NCBI RefSeq assembly: GCF_001431485.1 | Contig: NZ_LDJM01000007.1 | Span: 62,001-126,000, forward strand | Origin: Stenotrophomonas ginsengisoli | GTDB lineage: Bacteria; Pseudomonadota; Gammaproteobacteria; Xanthomonadales; Xanthomonadaceae | Direction of reading: 5' to 3' | Length of the DNA stretch: 64,000 nucleotides | Shown: one piece after another, positions 16,339-26,089 of the stretch | Layout of the letters: every line of letters begins with the position of its first letter | Position numbering within the stretch: the first letter of the stretch is position 1 | Made by a program: the position numbers and the translations under genes | The notes under the pieces: generated by a model | The model's input: only the letters and a program-made list of their open reading frames with translations | What the model was told of the DNA's origin: nothing | Database searches by the model: none

Positions 16339-17124
16339 ATGAATCACGCATTGTGGGTCGCCAAGACCGGCCTGGACGCCCAGCAGACGCGCATGTCGGT
16401 GGTCTCCAACAACCTGGCCAACGCCAACACCACCGGTTTCAAGCGCGACCGCGCGGCTTTTGAAGACCTGCTCTACCAACAGGTGCGCCAGCCCGGCGGT
16501 GCCACTTCGGCACAGACCCAGCTGCCGACCGGCCTGCAACTGGGCACCGGTGTGCGCGTGGTCGCCACCTCCAAGCATTTTGACCAGGGCAGCCAGCAGC
16601 AGACCGGCCGCGCCCTGGACGTGATGGTCAACGGCCGCGGCTTCTTCGAAGTGATGATGCCCGACGGCACCAGCGCCTATACCCGCGACGGCAGCCTGCA
16701 GATCAATGCCCAGGGCGAGCTGGTGACCAATTCCGGCTACCCGGTGCAGCCGGGCATCCAGATTCCCGAAGGCGCGCAGACGGTGACCATCGGCAACGAC
16801 GGCACGGTCAGCGTGCAGATGTCCGGCGAGGTGGCCTCGATGGAAGTGGGCATGCTCACCCTGACCGACTTCATCAACCCGGCAGGCCTGCAGGCCAAGG
16901 GCGAGAACCTGTACGTGGAAACCACCGCCTCCGGCCCGGCCCAGAACGGCACGCCCGGCCTGAACGGCCTGGGCAATGTGGTCCAGGGCGCGCTGGAGGG
17001 ATCCAACGTCAACACCGTGGAAGAACTGGTGTCGATGATCGAGACCCAGCGCGCCTACGAAATGAACGCCAAGGCGATCTCCACCACCGACCAGATGCTC
17101 GGTTACCTCAACCAGAACGTCTGA
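16339..17124 (+). CDS. flgG: Flagellar basal body distal rod protein FlgG
   Basis: FlgG forms the distal rod. The 261-residue protein starts MNHALWVAKTGLDAQQTRMSVVSNNLANANTTGFKRDRAAFEDLLYQ and ends VEELVSMIETQRAYEMNAKAISTTDQMLGYLNQNV; both ends are textbook FlgG. It is the first gene after the sigma-54 promoter at 16272, with a GAGGAAG ribosome binding site upstream. Confidence 0.98.
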   Translation: MNHALWVAKTGLDAQQTRMSVVSNNLANANTTGFKRDRAAFEDLLYQQVRQPGGATSAQTQLPTGLQLGTGVRVVATSKHFDQGSQQQTGRALDVMVNGRGFFEVMMPDGTSAYTRDGSLQINAQGELVTNSGYPVQPGIQIPEGAQTVTIGNDGTVSVQMSGEVASMEVGMLTLTDFINPAGLQAKGENLYVETTASGPAQNGTPGLNGLGNVVQGALEGSNVNTVEELVSMIETQRAYEMNAKAISTTDQMLGYLNQNV

Positions 17125-17142
17125 TCCTGACCGGTGAGCCCC

Positions 17143-17838
17143 ATGAACCTGACCCTCTCCCGCACCCTGTTGAGCGCCGTGGCCCTGCTGCCGCTGGCCG
17201 CCTGCACCCTGGCCGGCGACGTGCGCGCCTACCCGGAGCTGGCACCGGTGCAGCCGGTGATCGCGCCGGCCCCGGTGGCCAGTGCCGGCGCCATCTATGC
17301 CGCCGGCGGCAATACCGGTGGCCTGCAGCTGTATGGCGACCGCCGGGCGCGCGAGGTCGGTGACCTGCTCACCATCGTGCTGCTGGAAAACACCACCGCC
17401 CAGGCCAATGCCACCACCTCGGTGAGCAAGGAATCGGACCTGTCCATCGGCAGCCCCAACCTGTTCGGCGCCCCGGTGACCCTGGGCGGCAAGGACATCC
17501 TGTCGGCCTCGGCCAACGGTTCGCGTGACTTCTCCGGCAGTGGCAACACCGCCCAGTCCAACCGCCTGGCCGGCAACCTCACCGTGCAGGTGGTGCAGCG
17601 CCTGCCCAACGGCAATCTGGTGGTCTCCGGGCAGAAGAACATCCGCCTGAACCAGGGCGACGAACTGGTCCAGGTGCAGGGCATCGTGCGCCCGGCCGAC
17701 ATCAGCCCGGACAACACCATTGCCTCGTCCAAGGTGGCCGAAGCCCGCATCGCCTACGGCGGCCGCGGCGCGGTGGCCCAATCCAACGCGATGAGCTGGC
17801 TGGGCCGCTTCTTCAACTCGGCCTTCGCCCCGTTCTGA
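17143..17838 (+). CDS. flgH: Flagellar L-ring lipoprotein FlgH
   Basis: FlgH forms the L-ring in the outer membrane. The 231-residue preprotein starts [21 protein letters not shown], with a lipobox LAAC and lipidated Cys21. Conserved L-ring segments include [26 protein letters not shown] and [35 protein letters not shown] nine bases upstream is an alternative start; the ATG gives a cleaner signal peptide and has GGTGAG before it. It precedes flgI by five bases, keeping the H-I order. Confidence 0.96.
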   Translation: MNLTLSRTLLSAVALLPLAACTLAGDVRAYPELAPVQPVIAPAPVASAGAIYAAGGNTGGLQLYGDRRAREVGDLLTIVLLENTTAQANATTSVSKESDLSIGSPNLFGAPVTLGGKDILSASANGSRDFSGSGNTAQSNRLAGNLTVQVVQRLPNGNLVVSGQKNIRLNQGDELVQVQGIVRPADISPDNTIASSKVAEARIAYGGRGAVAQSNAMSWLGRFFNSAFAPF

Positions 17839-17843
17839 AGGAC

Positions 17844-18968
17844 ATGACGATGACTCTCTCCCGTTTGCGCCTGCTCACCACCGCCGTCCTGCTCGGCCTG
17901 GCCTGCGCCGTACCCGGCGCCAGTGCCGAACGCATCAAGGACCTGGCTTCGATCGGTGGCGTGCGTGGCAACGCCCTGGTCGGCTATGGGCTGGTGGTGG
18001 GCCTGGACAACAGTGGTGACCGCACCAGCCAGGCCCAGTTCACCGTGCAGAGCCTGAAGAACATGCTCGGCGAACTGGGCGTGAACATTCCGGCCGGGGT
18101 CAACCCGCAGCTGAAGAACGTGGCCGCCGTGGCCATCCATGCCGAGCTGCCGCCGTTTGCCAAACCCGGCCAGACCATCGACATCACCGTCTCTTCGGTC
18201 GGCAATGCGGTCTCCCTGCGTGGCGGCTCACTGCTGATGGCCCCGCTCAAGGGCGCCGACGGCCAGGTCTATGCCATTGCCCAGGGCAACCTGGTGGTCG
18301 GTGGTTTCGGCGCCGAAGGTCGCGACGGTTCGCGGGTCTCGGTCAACATTCCCAGCGTGGGGCGCATTCCCAATGGCGCCACCGTCGAACGCGCCCTGCC
18401 GGACGTATTTGCCGGTGCCAACGAATTGACCGTGAACCTGCACAACAACGATTTCACCACCGTCTCGCGCATGGTCGCCGCGATCAATGCGCGCTTCGGC
18501 GACGGCATGGCGCGTGCGGTGGATGGTGGCAGCGTGGCCGTACGCAGCCCGCTGGACAGCGGTGCGCGCATCGCCCTGCTGGCCGAGCTGGAAAACATCG
18601 AGCTGACCGCCGGCAGCGCCCCGGCCAAGGTGGTGGTCAATGCCCGTACCGGCACGGTGATCATCGGCTCGCAGGTCACCGTGGGCGCGGCGGCCATCAG
18701 CCATGGCGCGCTGACCGTGTCGATCAGCGAGAACCTCAATGTCAGCCAGCCCGGCGCCTTTGGCGGCGGCAGCACCGTGGTCACCCCGCAGTCGGACATC
18801 AGCGTGCAGCAGGACGGCCACCACATGTTCAAGTTCGGCGGCGGCACCACGCTGGATGAGATCGTGCGCGCGGTCAACGCCGTCGGCGCTGCCCCGGGCG
18901 ATCTGATCGCGATCCTGGAAGCCCTGCGCCAGGCCGGCGCCCTGCGTGCCGAGCTGGAGGTGATCTGA
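17844..18968 (+). CDS. flgI: Flagellar P-ring protein FlgI
   Basis: FlgI builds the P-ring in the peptidoglycan layer. The 374-residue preprotein has a signal peptide ending near [10 protein letters not shown], then the highly conserved segments [20 protein letters not shown] and [15 protein letters not shown], and ends [22 protein letters not shown], all typical. Its stop shares a base with the flgJ start (TGATG), so translation is coupled. Confidence 0.98.
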   Translation: MTMTLSRLRLLTTAVLLGLACAVPGASAERIKDLASIGGVRGNALVGYGLVVGLDNSGDRTSQAQFTVQSLKNMLGELGVNIPAGVNPQLKNVAAVAIHAELPPFAKPGQTIDITVSSVGNAVSLRGGSLLMAPLKGADGQVYAIAQGNLVVGGFGAEGRDGSRVSVNIPSVGRIPNGATVERALPDVFAGANELTVNLHNNDFTTVSRMVAAINARFGDGMARAVDGGSVAVRSPLDSGARIALLAELENIELTAGSAPAKVVVNARTGTVIIGSQVTVGAAAISHGALTVSISENLNVSQPGAFGGGSTVVTPQSDISVQQDGHHMFKFGGGTTLDEIVRAVNAVGAAPGDLIAILEALRQAGALRAELEVI

Positions 18969-20125
18969 TGGACATCCGCCCGCAAGCCCTGTCGCTGGCC
19001 AGCAACAACACGGCCAGCAGCCCGGACCGCATCGAACATGCCGCACGCCAGCTGGAATCGCAGTTTGCCCGGCTGATGATCAAGTCCATGCGCGATGCCA
19101 GCTTCGGTGACTCGCTGTTTCCCGGCGAAAACCAGCTGTTCCGCGACATGTATGACGAGCGTCTGGCCCAGACCCTGACCCAGGGCCGCGGGCTGGGCCT
19201 GCAGGCCAGCATTGCCCGTCAACTCGGCGGCCAGGCCGGCGGCAGCGAAGGCGCCGAGGCGCTCAACAGCCAGCCCGTGCAGCCCTCCCCGTTGCAGCGC
19301 CAACAGGCCCTGCGCGCCTACCAGTCACAACTGCCGGCCAGCCCGCGCATCGACCCGGTCGATGCCCAGGCCGCCCTGCTGGCACCGCTGTCGATGGCCA
19401 TTGATGCGATGGACGGGCGCGAGACCGGCGCCCTGCACCAGCGCCTGGAGAGTGCACCGCTCAACGACAACCCGCTGGACCTGATTGCCCGCGCTGGCGG
19501 CGACTGGGCGCGCAGCAATGACCGCTGGGCCCCGCAGCCCGGCAGCGTCAATGCCAGTGACGCCCTGGCCGCGCGCCAGGCCGCCAGCCAGTTCGGCAGC
19601 AACAGCCCGGAAGCCTTCGTCGCCAAAATCTGGCCGCATGCGCGTCAGGCCGCTGACGCCCTGGGCGTGGACCCGCGCGCCCTGGTCGCCCAGGCCGCGC
19701 TGGAAACGGCCTGGGGCAAGCGCATGCCCAGCCATGGCGATGGCAGCAGCGCCAACAACCTGTTCGGGATCAAGGCCAGCGGCTGGAAGGGCCGCTCGGT
19801 CAGCACCGGCACCCATGAGTACGTGGCCGGTGTGCGCCGCAACGAGACGGCTGCCTTCCGCGCCTATGACTCGATCGGCGAGAGCTTCAACGACTACGTG
19901 CGCCTGCTCAAGAACAACGACCGCTATGCCGGCGCCCTGGCGGCCGGCACGGATGTTGCAGGGTTTGCACGGGGCCTGCAGCGCGGCGGTTATGCCACCG
20001 ACCCGCAGTACGCCAACAAGATCGCCGCCATTGCCGATGGCAGCACCGTGACCCGCGCCCTGGCCGCCATTGACCGCGCCCAGATGCAATTGAATCCGGC
20101 CAGTTCGCTGGCCATGAACCGCTGA
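18968..20125 (+). CDS. flgJ: Flagellar rod cap and peptidoglycan hydrolase FlgJ (dual-domain)
   Basis: FlgJ caps the growing rod and opens the peptidoglycan. The 385-residue protein has the rod-cap domain at about 15-90 (LESQFARLMIKSMRDASFGDSLFPGENQLFRDMYDERLAQTL), a variable linker of about 110 residues, and a glucosaminidase domain from about 215 (FVAKIWPHARQAADALGVDPRALVAQAALETAWG, then NNLFGIKASGWKG). The Glu in ALETAWG is the likely catalytic residue. Two-domain FlgJ is normal in gammaproteobacteria. Confidence 0.96.
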   Translation: MDIRPQALSLASNNTASSPDRIEHAARQLESQFARLMIKSMRDASFGDSLFPGENQLFRDMYDERLAQTLTQGRGLGLQASIARQLGGQAGGSEGAEALNSQPVQPSPLQRQQALRAYQSQLPASPRIDPVDAQAALLAPLSMAIDAMDGRETGALHQRLESAPLNDNPLDLIARAGGDWARSNDRWAPQPGSVNASDALAARQAASQFGSNSPEAFVAKIWPHARQAADALGVDPRALVAQAALETAWGKRMPSHGDGSSANNLFGIKASGWKGRSVSTGTHEYVAGVRRNETAAFRAYDSIGESFNDYVRLLKNNDRYAGALAAGTDVAGFARGLQRGGYATDPQYANKIAAIADGSTVTRALAAIDRAQMQLNPASSLAMNR

Positions 20126-20138
20126 GCCCTCCATTGCC

Positions 20139-22019
20139 ATGACCAGCGTCCTGAACACCAGCTCCAGTGCCCTGCTCGCCTTCCAGCGAGCACTGAGCAC
20201 GGTCAGCCACAACGTGGCCAACATCAATACCGAGGGCTACAGCCGGCAGAGCACCGAGCTTTCCTCGGCCACGCCGCAGAAATACGGCTTCGGCTATCTG
20301 GGCAACGGCACCACGGTGGCCGATGTGCGCCGGGTGGCCGACCAGCTGGCCATCACCCGCCTGATCGGCAGCAATGCCGAGGTCGCCCACTTGCAGACGC
20401 TGTCCGGCCTGTCTGACCGCGTGGACAGCCTGATGTCGGACAGCACCACCAACCTGGAAGGGCGTTGGTCGGCGTTCTACAACGCACTGAGCGGCCTGTC
20501 CAGCGAGTCGGCCTCCACCGCCCAGCGGCAAAACACCCTGGACGAGGCCACCGCCCTGGCCGGGCGCTTCGGCCGCCTCAACGGCCAGATGGATGCGCTC
20601 AACCAGGAAGTGAACAACGGCCTGATCGCCGCGGCCAGCGAGATCAACCGCCTGTCCGGCGAGATCGCCCAGCTCAACCGCCAGATCGGCGCCAACCCGG
20701 CCAAGGCCTCGCCGGACCTGCTCGACCGCCGTGACACCCTGGCCAACCAGCTGGTGTCCTATACCGGGGGCAGCATCAACCTGCAGGACGGCGGGGTGAT
20801 GAATGTCTTCACCGCCGGTGGCACCGCCCTGGTGGTCGGCCCGACCGCCGCACGGGTGGAGGTCATCGCTGACAGCTTCCAGCCCGAGCGCCTGCAGCTG
20901 GCCCTGGTCAGCAGCAACCTGACCGTGGACCTGAGCAACAGTGGCCTGGGTGGCAGTGTCGGTGGCCTGCTCGACTTCCGTCGCGATGTACTTGATCCGG
21001 CCCAGGCCGAACTGGGCCGCATTGCCCTGGGCCTGGCCCAGTCGCTCAATGCCCAGCAGGCCGCCGGTGTGGACCTGTACGGCGAGCGCGGCCAGGACCT
21101 GTTCACCATCGGCAGCCCGCAGGTACTGGCGGCCGGCAGCAACAGCGGCAGCGCCAGTGTGCAGATCGACAGTCTGGATCTGGCCAAGCTGGATGGCAGC
21201 AACATCAAGCTGACCTTCAACGGCACCGCCTGGCAGGCGACCAAGCTGTCCAACGGCGAGGCAGTGGCCATGACCGGCAGCGGCACCGCCGCCGATCCGT
21301 TCGTGGTCAATGGCATGAGCGTTCAGCTAAGCGGTGCTGCCGCCGCCAATGACAGCTTCCTGCTCAAGCCGGCCGCCGGCCTGGCCGGCTCGCTGCAGGT
21401 GGCCATCTCCGACCCGGCACGCATCGCTGCGGCCAGCGCCGTGCAGGGCAGCGCCAGCCTGGCCAATACCGGCTCGGGCCGGATGAACGCGGTCCAGGTG
21501 ATCGATGCCAGCCAGCCCAACCTGACCAACGCCTCGGTGATCAGCTTCACCAGCGCCAGCCAGTACACCATCGATGGTGCCGGCCCCTACCCCTACACCC
21601 CGGGCAGCACCATCAGTGCCAACGGCTGGCAGTTCAGCCTGGACGGTGCGCCCAACCCGGGTGACAGCTTCAACGTCAGCCCCACCGGCGCCGGCTCCAG
21701 CGACAACGGCAATGCCAACCTGCTGGCCGCCACCGAGGACCTGCGCCTGTTTGCCAACGGCACCCAGAGCCTGACCGACGTGATGGCCGGCCTGACCACC
21801 CGGGTCGGCTCGGCCGCCCGTGGCGCGGAGTATTCGCTGGAGGCAGCCACCGTGCTGCAGCAGCAGGCACAGAGTGCGCGTGATTCGATTTCCGGGGTCA
21901 ACCTGGACGAGGAAGCGGCGCAGATGCTCAAGCTGCAGCAGGCCTACCAGGCGGCCTCGCAGATGGTCTCCACCGCCGACACCATGTTCCAAACCATCCT
22001 GGGAGCCGTATCGCGATGA
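20139..22019 (+). CDS. flgK: Flagellar hook-filament junction protein 1 FlgK
   Basis: FlgK is the first junction protein between hook and filament. The 626-residue chain begins with a FlgK-type N-terminus (LLAFQRALSTVSHNVANINTEGYSRQST) and ends GVNLDEEAAQMLKLQQAYQAASQMVSTADTMFQTILGAVSR, the conserved C-terminus. The middle is large and variable, as usual. It starts 13 bases after flgJ and overlaps flgL by four bases. Confidence 0.97.
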   Translation: MTSVLNTSSSALLAFQRALSTVSHNVANINTEGYSRQSTELSSATPQKYGFGYLGNGTTVADVRRVADQLAITRLIGSNAEVAHLQTLSGLSDRVDSLMSDSTTNLEGRWSAFYNALSGLSSESASTAQRQNTLDEATALAGRFGRLNGQMDALNQEVNNGLIAAASEINRLSGEIAQLNRQIGANPAKASPDLLDRRDTLANQLVSYTGGSINLQDGGVMNVFTAGGTALVVGPTAARVEVIADSFQPERLQLALVSSNLTVDLSNSGLGGSVGGLLDFRRDVLDPAQAELGRIALGLAQSLNAQQAAGVDLYGERGQDLFTIGSPQVLAAGSNSGSASVQIDSLDLAKLDGSNIKLTFNGTAWQATKLSNGEAVAMTGSGTAADPFVVNGMSVQLSGAAAANDSFLLKPAAGLAGSLQVAISDPARIAAASAVQGSASLANTGSGRMNAVQVIDASQPNLTNASVISFTSASQYTIDGAGPYPYTPGSTISANGWQFSLDGAPNPGDSFNVSPTGAGSSDNGNANLLAATEDLRLFANGTQSLTDVMAGLTTRVGSAARGAEYSLEAATVLQQQAQSARDSISGVNLDEEAAQMLKLQQAYQAASQMVSTADTMFQTILGAVSR

Positions 22020-23218
22020 GCACCCGCATCTCCACCAACATGGTCTACAACGCCTCGCTGCATTCGATGCTGGGCAAGCAGGCCAGCCTGAACAAGCTGC
22101 AGCAGCAGATGGCCACCGGGCAGAAGCTGGTCAGCGCCAAGGACGACCCGGTCGCGGCCGGCACCGCGGTCAAGCTGGACCGCTCGCTGTCGGCCCTGAG
22201 CCAGTACGCGGCCAATGCCGACCGGGTCGAGAACCGCCTCGGTCTGCAGGAAAACGCGATGACCGAGTTCGGCGAACTGATGGCCCAGGTCAACGACCTG
22301 ACCATCCAGGCCAACAATCCGGTGCTCTCCGACGCCGACCTGAAATCCATTGCCAGCCAGCTGCGTGCCATCGGCGACCAGCTGCTGGCCGTGGCCAACA
22401 GCACCGATGGTGCCGGACGTTACCTGTTCGGCGGCACCAGCGATGGCAGCGCGCCGTTCTCGCGCACCGGCAACACCGTCACCTACAACGGCGACCAGAC
22501 CCAGCGCCGGGTCGAGGTGGCGCCGGACACCTTCGTCAGCGATGCCCTGGCCGGCAGCGAGGTCTTCATGCGCATCCCCACCGGCAACGGCACCCTCAGC
22601 GCCCAGCCGGCTGCCGGCAACAGCGGCACCCTGGTGATCAACGACTACGCCACCGACGCCAACGGCGGCTGGGACGGCACCGCCTACAGCCTGCACTTTT
22701 CCAGCGCCACCGATTACGAAATCCGCGACAGCAGCAATACCGCCATTGCCACCGGCACCTATACCGCCGGCGATGACATCCACTTCGCCGGCCTGCGGGT
22801 GCAGTTGCTGGGCACCCCGGCCGCCGGTGACAGCATCCAGGTCCAACCGGCGCCCAGCCGCGACGTGTTCGCCACCCTGGACGCCCTGGCCACGGTGTTG
22901 GAGACCGGTGCCAGCACGGAGGCACAGGTCGCCGCACGCAGCAACGCCTTGCAGGCCGGCATGCGTGATGTGGCCCGCGCCCGCGAAGTCAGCATCGATG
23001 CACGCGCCGCCGGTGGCGCCCAGCTGGCCGCACTGGACAGTGCCGGCAGCCTGCGCGATGCCGACCAGGTCACCATCGAAACCACCCTTTCCAACCTGCG
23101 CGACCTCGACTACGCCGAGGCCGTCAGCCGCTACACGCTGGAAAGCACCGCCCTGCAGGCGGCGCAGACCGTGTTCACCCAGATGCAGTCGATGAGTCTG
23201 TTCAACGCCCTGCGCTGA
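22016..23218 (+). CDS. flgL: Flagellar hook-filament junction protein 3 FlgL
   Basis: FlgL is the second junction protein and is flagellin-like. The 400-residue protein starts MSTRISTNMVYNASLHSMLGKQASLNKLQQQMATGQKLVSAKDDPVAAGTAVKLDRSL, with the family's flagellin-type coiled coil, and ends YAEAVSRYTLESTALQAAQTVFTQMQSMSLFNALR. It overlaps flgK and is followed, 68 bases on, by the first flagellin gene with no terminator visible between them. Confidence 0.97.
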   Translation: MSTRISTNMVYNASLHSMLGKQASLNKLQQQMATGQKLVSAKDDPVAAGTAVKLDRSLSALSQYAANADRVENRLGLQENAMTEFGELMAQVNDLTIQANNPVLSDADLKSIASQLRAIGDQLLAVANSTDGAGRYLFGGTSDGSAPFSRTGNTVTYNGDQTQRRVEVAPDTFVSDALAGSEVFMRIPTGNGTLSAQPAAGNSGTLVINDYATDANGGWDGTAYSLHFSSATDYEIRDSSNTAIATGTYTAGDDIHFAGLRVQLLGTPAAGDSIQVQPAPSRDVFATLDALATVLETGASTEAQVAARSNALQAGMRDVARAREVSIDARAAGGAQLAALDSAGSLRDADQVTIETTLSNLRDLDYAEAVSRYTLESTALQAAQTVFTQMQSMSLFNALR

Positions 23219-23286
23219 GCCCCTCTCACCGCCGTTTTTCCCATCAGTTCCCCTTTCAATTTCATTTACGCAGACGGAGAAAACCC

Positions 23287-24492
23287 ATGGCCCAGGTCAT
23301 CAACACCAACGTGATGTCGCTCAACGCCCAGCGCAACCTGAACACCTCCAGCGCCAGCCTGTCGACCTCGATCCAGCGCCTGTCCTCGGGCCTGCGCATC
23401 AACAGCGCCAAGGACGATGCTGCCGGCCTGGCCATCTCCGAGCGCTTCACCACCCAGATCCGCGGCCTGGACGTGGCCGTGCGCAACGCCAATGACGGCA
23501 TCTCCCTGGCCCAGACCGCCGAAGGCGCCATGGTCGAGGTCTCCAACAACCTGCAGCGCATCCGCGAACTGGCCGTGCAGGCCTCCAACGCCACCAATTC
23601 GGACTCTGACCGCAAGGCCCTGCAGGCCGAAGTGGACCAGCTGGTCAACGAAATCGACCGCGTCGCCCGCCAGACCAACTTCAACGGCACCTCGCTGCTG
23701 GATGGCTCCTTCTCCGGTGCCCTGTTCCAGGTCGGCGCCGATGCCGGCCAGACCATTGCCGTGAACAACATCGCCAATGCGCGCAAGGACGCCCTGGGCG
23801 GTGCCAAGTTCGATACCGGCACGGTCAACGTTCCGGCCGCTGCCGCCGGCGAAGGCCTGAAGGTCAGCGGCATGACCATCACCGGCAACGACGGCAACGC
23901 CATCACCATCGCCGATGTCGAGGTGCCGGCAGGTGCCAGCGATGCGGACACGCAGAAGGCAGCCACCGCCGCCCTGGCCGTGACGATCAACGACAAGATG
24001 GACATGACCGGCGTCTACGCCAAGGTCAACACCGCCGGCACCGGCATCGAGCTGGCCTCCATCCGCGACAACACCACCAACTCGATCGCCGTGACCGACG
24101 GCACCTGGACGGCTTCTGCCGGTGGCACCGTGGCCGCACCGACCGCCGCTGCGGTCACCGCCGCCACCACCACCGAGTATGTCGCCGGCCTGGACGTGTC
24201 CTCCTTCCTGGGCTCGCAGCAGGTGCTGAGCGTGATCGACAACGCCCTGACCGAGGTCAACTCCTCGCGTGCGGACATGGGTGCGATCCAGAACCGCTTC
24301 TCCTCCACCATCGCCAACCTGTCCACCACCTCCGAAAACCTGTCGGCCTCGCGCTCGCGCATCCGCGACACCGATTACGCCAAGGAAACCGCCGAGCTGA
24401 CCCGCACCCAGATCCTGCAGCAGGCAGGCACCGCCATGCTGGCCCAGGCCAACAGCGCGCCGCAGAGCGTGATGACCCTGCTGCAGCAGTAA
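23287..24492 (+). CDS. fliC: Flagellin 1 (hook-operon associated)
   Basis: This 401-residue flagellin has the conserved coiled coil at each end ([21 protein letters not shown] to about 170, and from about 310 to the end) and a short variable domain between. It differs from the other four: it ends LLQQ after ANSAPQSVMTL, and its start has VAVRNANDG and AVQASNATNSD. A GGAGAAAA ribosome binding site precedes the ATG. No sigma-28 promoter and no terminator were seen in the 68 bases after flgL, so it may be read with flgG-flgL from a sigma-54 promoter. It may be a proximal-filament subunit; that is inference. Confidence 0.95.
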   Translation: MAQVINTNVMSLNAQRNLNTSSASLSTSIQRLSSGLRINSAKDDAAGLAISERFTTQIRGLDVAVRNANDGISLAQTAEGAMVEVSNNLQRIRELAVQASNATNSDSDRKALQAEVDQLVNEIDRVARQTNFNGTSLLDGSFSGALFQVGADAGQTIAVNNIANARKDALGGAKFDTGTVNVPAAAAGEGLKVSGMTITGNDGNAITIADVEVPAGASDADTQKAATAALAVTINDKMDMTGVYAKVNTAGTGIELASIRDNTTNSIAVTDGTWTASAGGTVAAPTAAAVTAATTTEYVAGLDVSSFLGSQQVLSVIDNALTEVNSSRADMGAIQNRFSSTIANLSTTSENLSASRSRIRDTDYAKETAELTRTQILQQAGTAMLAQANSAPQSVMTLLQQ

Positions 24493-24504
24493 GGTCTGCC
24501 ACCG

Positions 24505-24529
24505 TCCCCCGGCCGCCCTGGCCGGGGGA
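24505..24529 (+). terminator. GC-rich stem-loop after flagellin 1
   Basis: CCCCCGGCC at 24506-24514 and GGCCGGGGG at 24520-24528 form a nine-base stem around a five-base loop, with a T-A pair outside. The following bases are AGGGACAAAATTTT, so it may act as a weak terminator. Confidence 0.65.
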
Positions 24530-24555
24530 GGGACAAAATTTTCGTGAAAACGGTG

Positions 24556-24582
24556 TAAAGACCGGCGTGAAGGCGCCGTTAT
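24556..24582 (+). promoter_or_regulatory. Sigma-28 promoter of flagellin 2
   Basis: TAAA at 24556-24559, 15 bases, then GCCGTTAT at 24575-24582. The -10 differs from GCCGATAA at two positions. It starts about 26 bases after the flagellin 1 stem-loop and ends 90 bases before the gene. Confidence 0.75.
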
Positions 24583-24672
24583 TGACTCTGAGCAGCGGCA
24601 GGACGTGATGTCAGGCACTGCGATCAGACCCGGCCACGGTGGCGCGGGAACCATTGCACGAGAAGAAGAACC

Positions 24673-25857
24673 ATGTCCCAGGTCATCAATACCAACGTCA
24701 TGTCGCTGAATGCCCAGCGCAACCTGAACACCTCCAGCGCCAGCCTGTCGACCTCGATCCAGCGCCTGTCCTCGGGCCTGCGCATCAACAGCGCCAAGGA
24801 CGATGCCGCCGGCCTGGCCATCTCCGAGCGTTTCACCACCCAGATCCGCGGCCTGGACGTGGCCACCCGCAATGCCAATGACGGCATCTCCCTGGCCCAG
24901 ACCGCCGAAGGCGCGATGGTGGAAATCTCCAACAACCTGCAGCGCGTGCGCGAGCTGTCGGTGCAGTCGGCCAACGCCACCAACTCGCAGTCCGACCGTG
25001 ACGCCCTGCAGGCCGAAGTGGACCAGCTGGTCAGCGAAATCGACCGCGTGGCCCGCCAGACCAACTTCAACGGCACCAACCTGCTGGACGGTTCGTTCTC
25101 CGGCGCCCTGTTCCAGATCGGCGCTGACGCCGGCCAGACCATCGGCATCAACTCCATCCTGGACGCCAATGCCGCCTCGCTCGGCGGCGCACGCTTTGAC
25201 AGCAACAAGCTGGCCATCACCGCCCCGGCCGATGCCAACACCGCTGGCGAGATCAAGGGCCTGAAGATCAACGATGTCACCATTGGCGACATCAAGGTCG
25301 ACGCTTCGGGCACCACCGCTGCCGACACCCAGACCAGCCTGATCAGCAAGACCATCCTGGCCATCAACGACAAGATGGACCAGACCGGCGTGTATGCCGA
25401 AGTCGGTGCAACCGGCGAGATCAAGCTGACCTCGATCAAGGCCAGCGAAACCGACGCCGGCGTGTTCAAGGCAATGACGGCCAGCGCCACCTCGGGCATG
25501 GGCGCCTACACCGCCACCGCTGCCGCCGCCGCACCGGCCAAGTCCTTCGTCTCGGACCTGGACATCAGCTCGGTGGTCGGTTCGCAGCAGGCCCTGTCCA
25601 TCGCCGACAAGGCCCTGAGCAGCGTCAACTCGGCCCGCGCCGACATGGGTGCGATCCAGAACCGCTTCTCCTCCACCATCGCCAACCTGTCCACCACCAG
25701 CGAAAACCTGTCGGCATCTCGCTCGCGCATCCGCGACACCGATTACGCCAAGGAAACCGCCGAGCTGACCCGCACCCAGATCCTGCAGCAGGCAGGCACC
25801 TCGATGCTGGCCCAGGCCAACAGCTCCACCCAGAACGTGCTCAGCCTGCTGGGCTGA
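24673..25857 (+). CDS. fliC: Flagellin 2 (type B)
   Basis: A 394-residue flagellin with normal N- and C-terminal coiled coils and a variable domain at about 170-300. Type B marks are [62 protein letters not shown] and the ending [19 protein letters not shown]. These segments and the 3' untranslated region match flagellin 5 closely, while the variable domain differs, so the two look like duplicates kept alike at their ends. A sigma-28 promoter precedes it and AGAAGAAG serves as ribosome binding site. Confidence 0.95.
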   Translation: MSQVINTNVMSLNAQRNLNTSSASLSTSIQRLSSGLRINSAKDDAAGLAISERFTTQIRGLDVATRNANDGISLAQTAEGAMVEISNNLQRVRELSVQSANATNSQSDRDALQAEVDQLVSEIDRVARQTNFNGTNLLDGSFSGALFQIGADAGQTIGINSILDANAASLGGARFDSNKLAITAPADANTAGEIKGLKINDVTIGDIKVDASGTTAADTQTSLISKTILAINDKMDQTGVYAEVGATGEIKLTSIKASETDAGVFKAMTASATSGMGAYTATAAAAAPAKSFVSDLDISSVVGSQQALSIADKALSSVNSARADMGAIQNRFSSTIANLSTTSENLSASRSRIRDTDYAKETAELTRTQILQQAGTSMLAQANSSTQNVLSLLG

Positions 25858-25886
25858 TCGCTGCCTGGCGCGACAGCGCGTCTTGC

Positions 25887-25910
25887 CCATCACACCGCTT
25901 CGGGTGATGG
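25887..25910 (+). other. Stem-loop in the flagellin 2 3' region
   Basis: CCATCAC at 25887-25893 pairs with GTGATGG at 25904-25910, with a possible inner CCG-CTT-CGG. The same arm position is present downstream of flagellin 5, where one pair is G-U, so pairing may be maintained. Confidence 0.5.
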
Positions 25911-25926
25911 ACGGCACGCCGAAAAG

Positions 25927-25949
25927 GCCCCGCATTGCGGGGCTTTTTT
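25927..25949 (+). terminator. Rho-independent terminator after flagellin 2
   Basis: GCCCCGC at 25927-25933 pairs with GCGGGGC at 25937-25943 around ATT, then six T at 25944-25949. An almost identical terminator follows flagellin 5. Confidence 0.93.
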
Positions 25950-25989
25950 GACCGCTCGTCGCAAAAAGCCAGATTCAGCAAAGTTCCTC

Positions 25990-26017
25990 TCAAGTCACAG
26001 CGCGTCCGCGTCGATAC
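25990..26017 (+). promoter_or_regulatory. Candidate sigma-28 promoter of flagellin 3
   Basis: TCAA at 25990-25993, 16 bases, then GTCGATAC at 26010-26017. The spacing is one base longer than the others here and the -10 has two mismatches, but the motC candidate shares this 16-base form. It ends 72 bases before the gene. Confidence 0.6.
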
Positions 26018-26089
26018 CCCGGCTGAAGCGGTTGTCATCCATCCGCACCACCGGCCCAACGGCCTGTCTGCCACTGTGAGGAACGTTCC

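Noticed and set aside
23266..25935. A very long open frame of 889 codons on the minus strand across the first two flagellin genes
   Set aside because: It lies antisense to two well-recognised flagellins, its translation is low-complexity with His, Gly and Gln runs, and such frames are expected opposite GC-rich genes.
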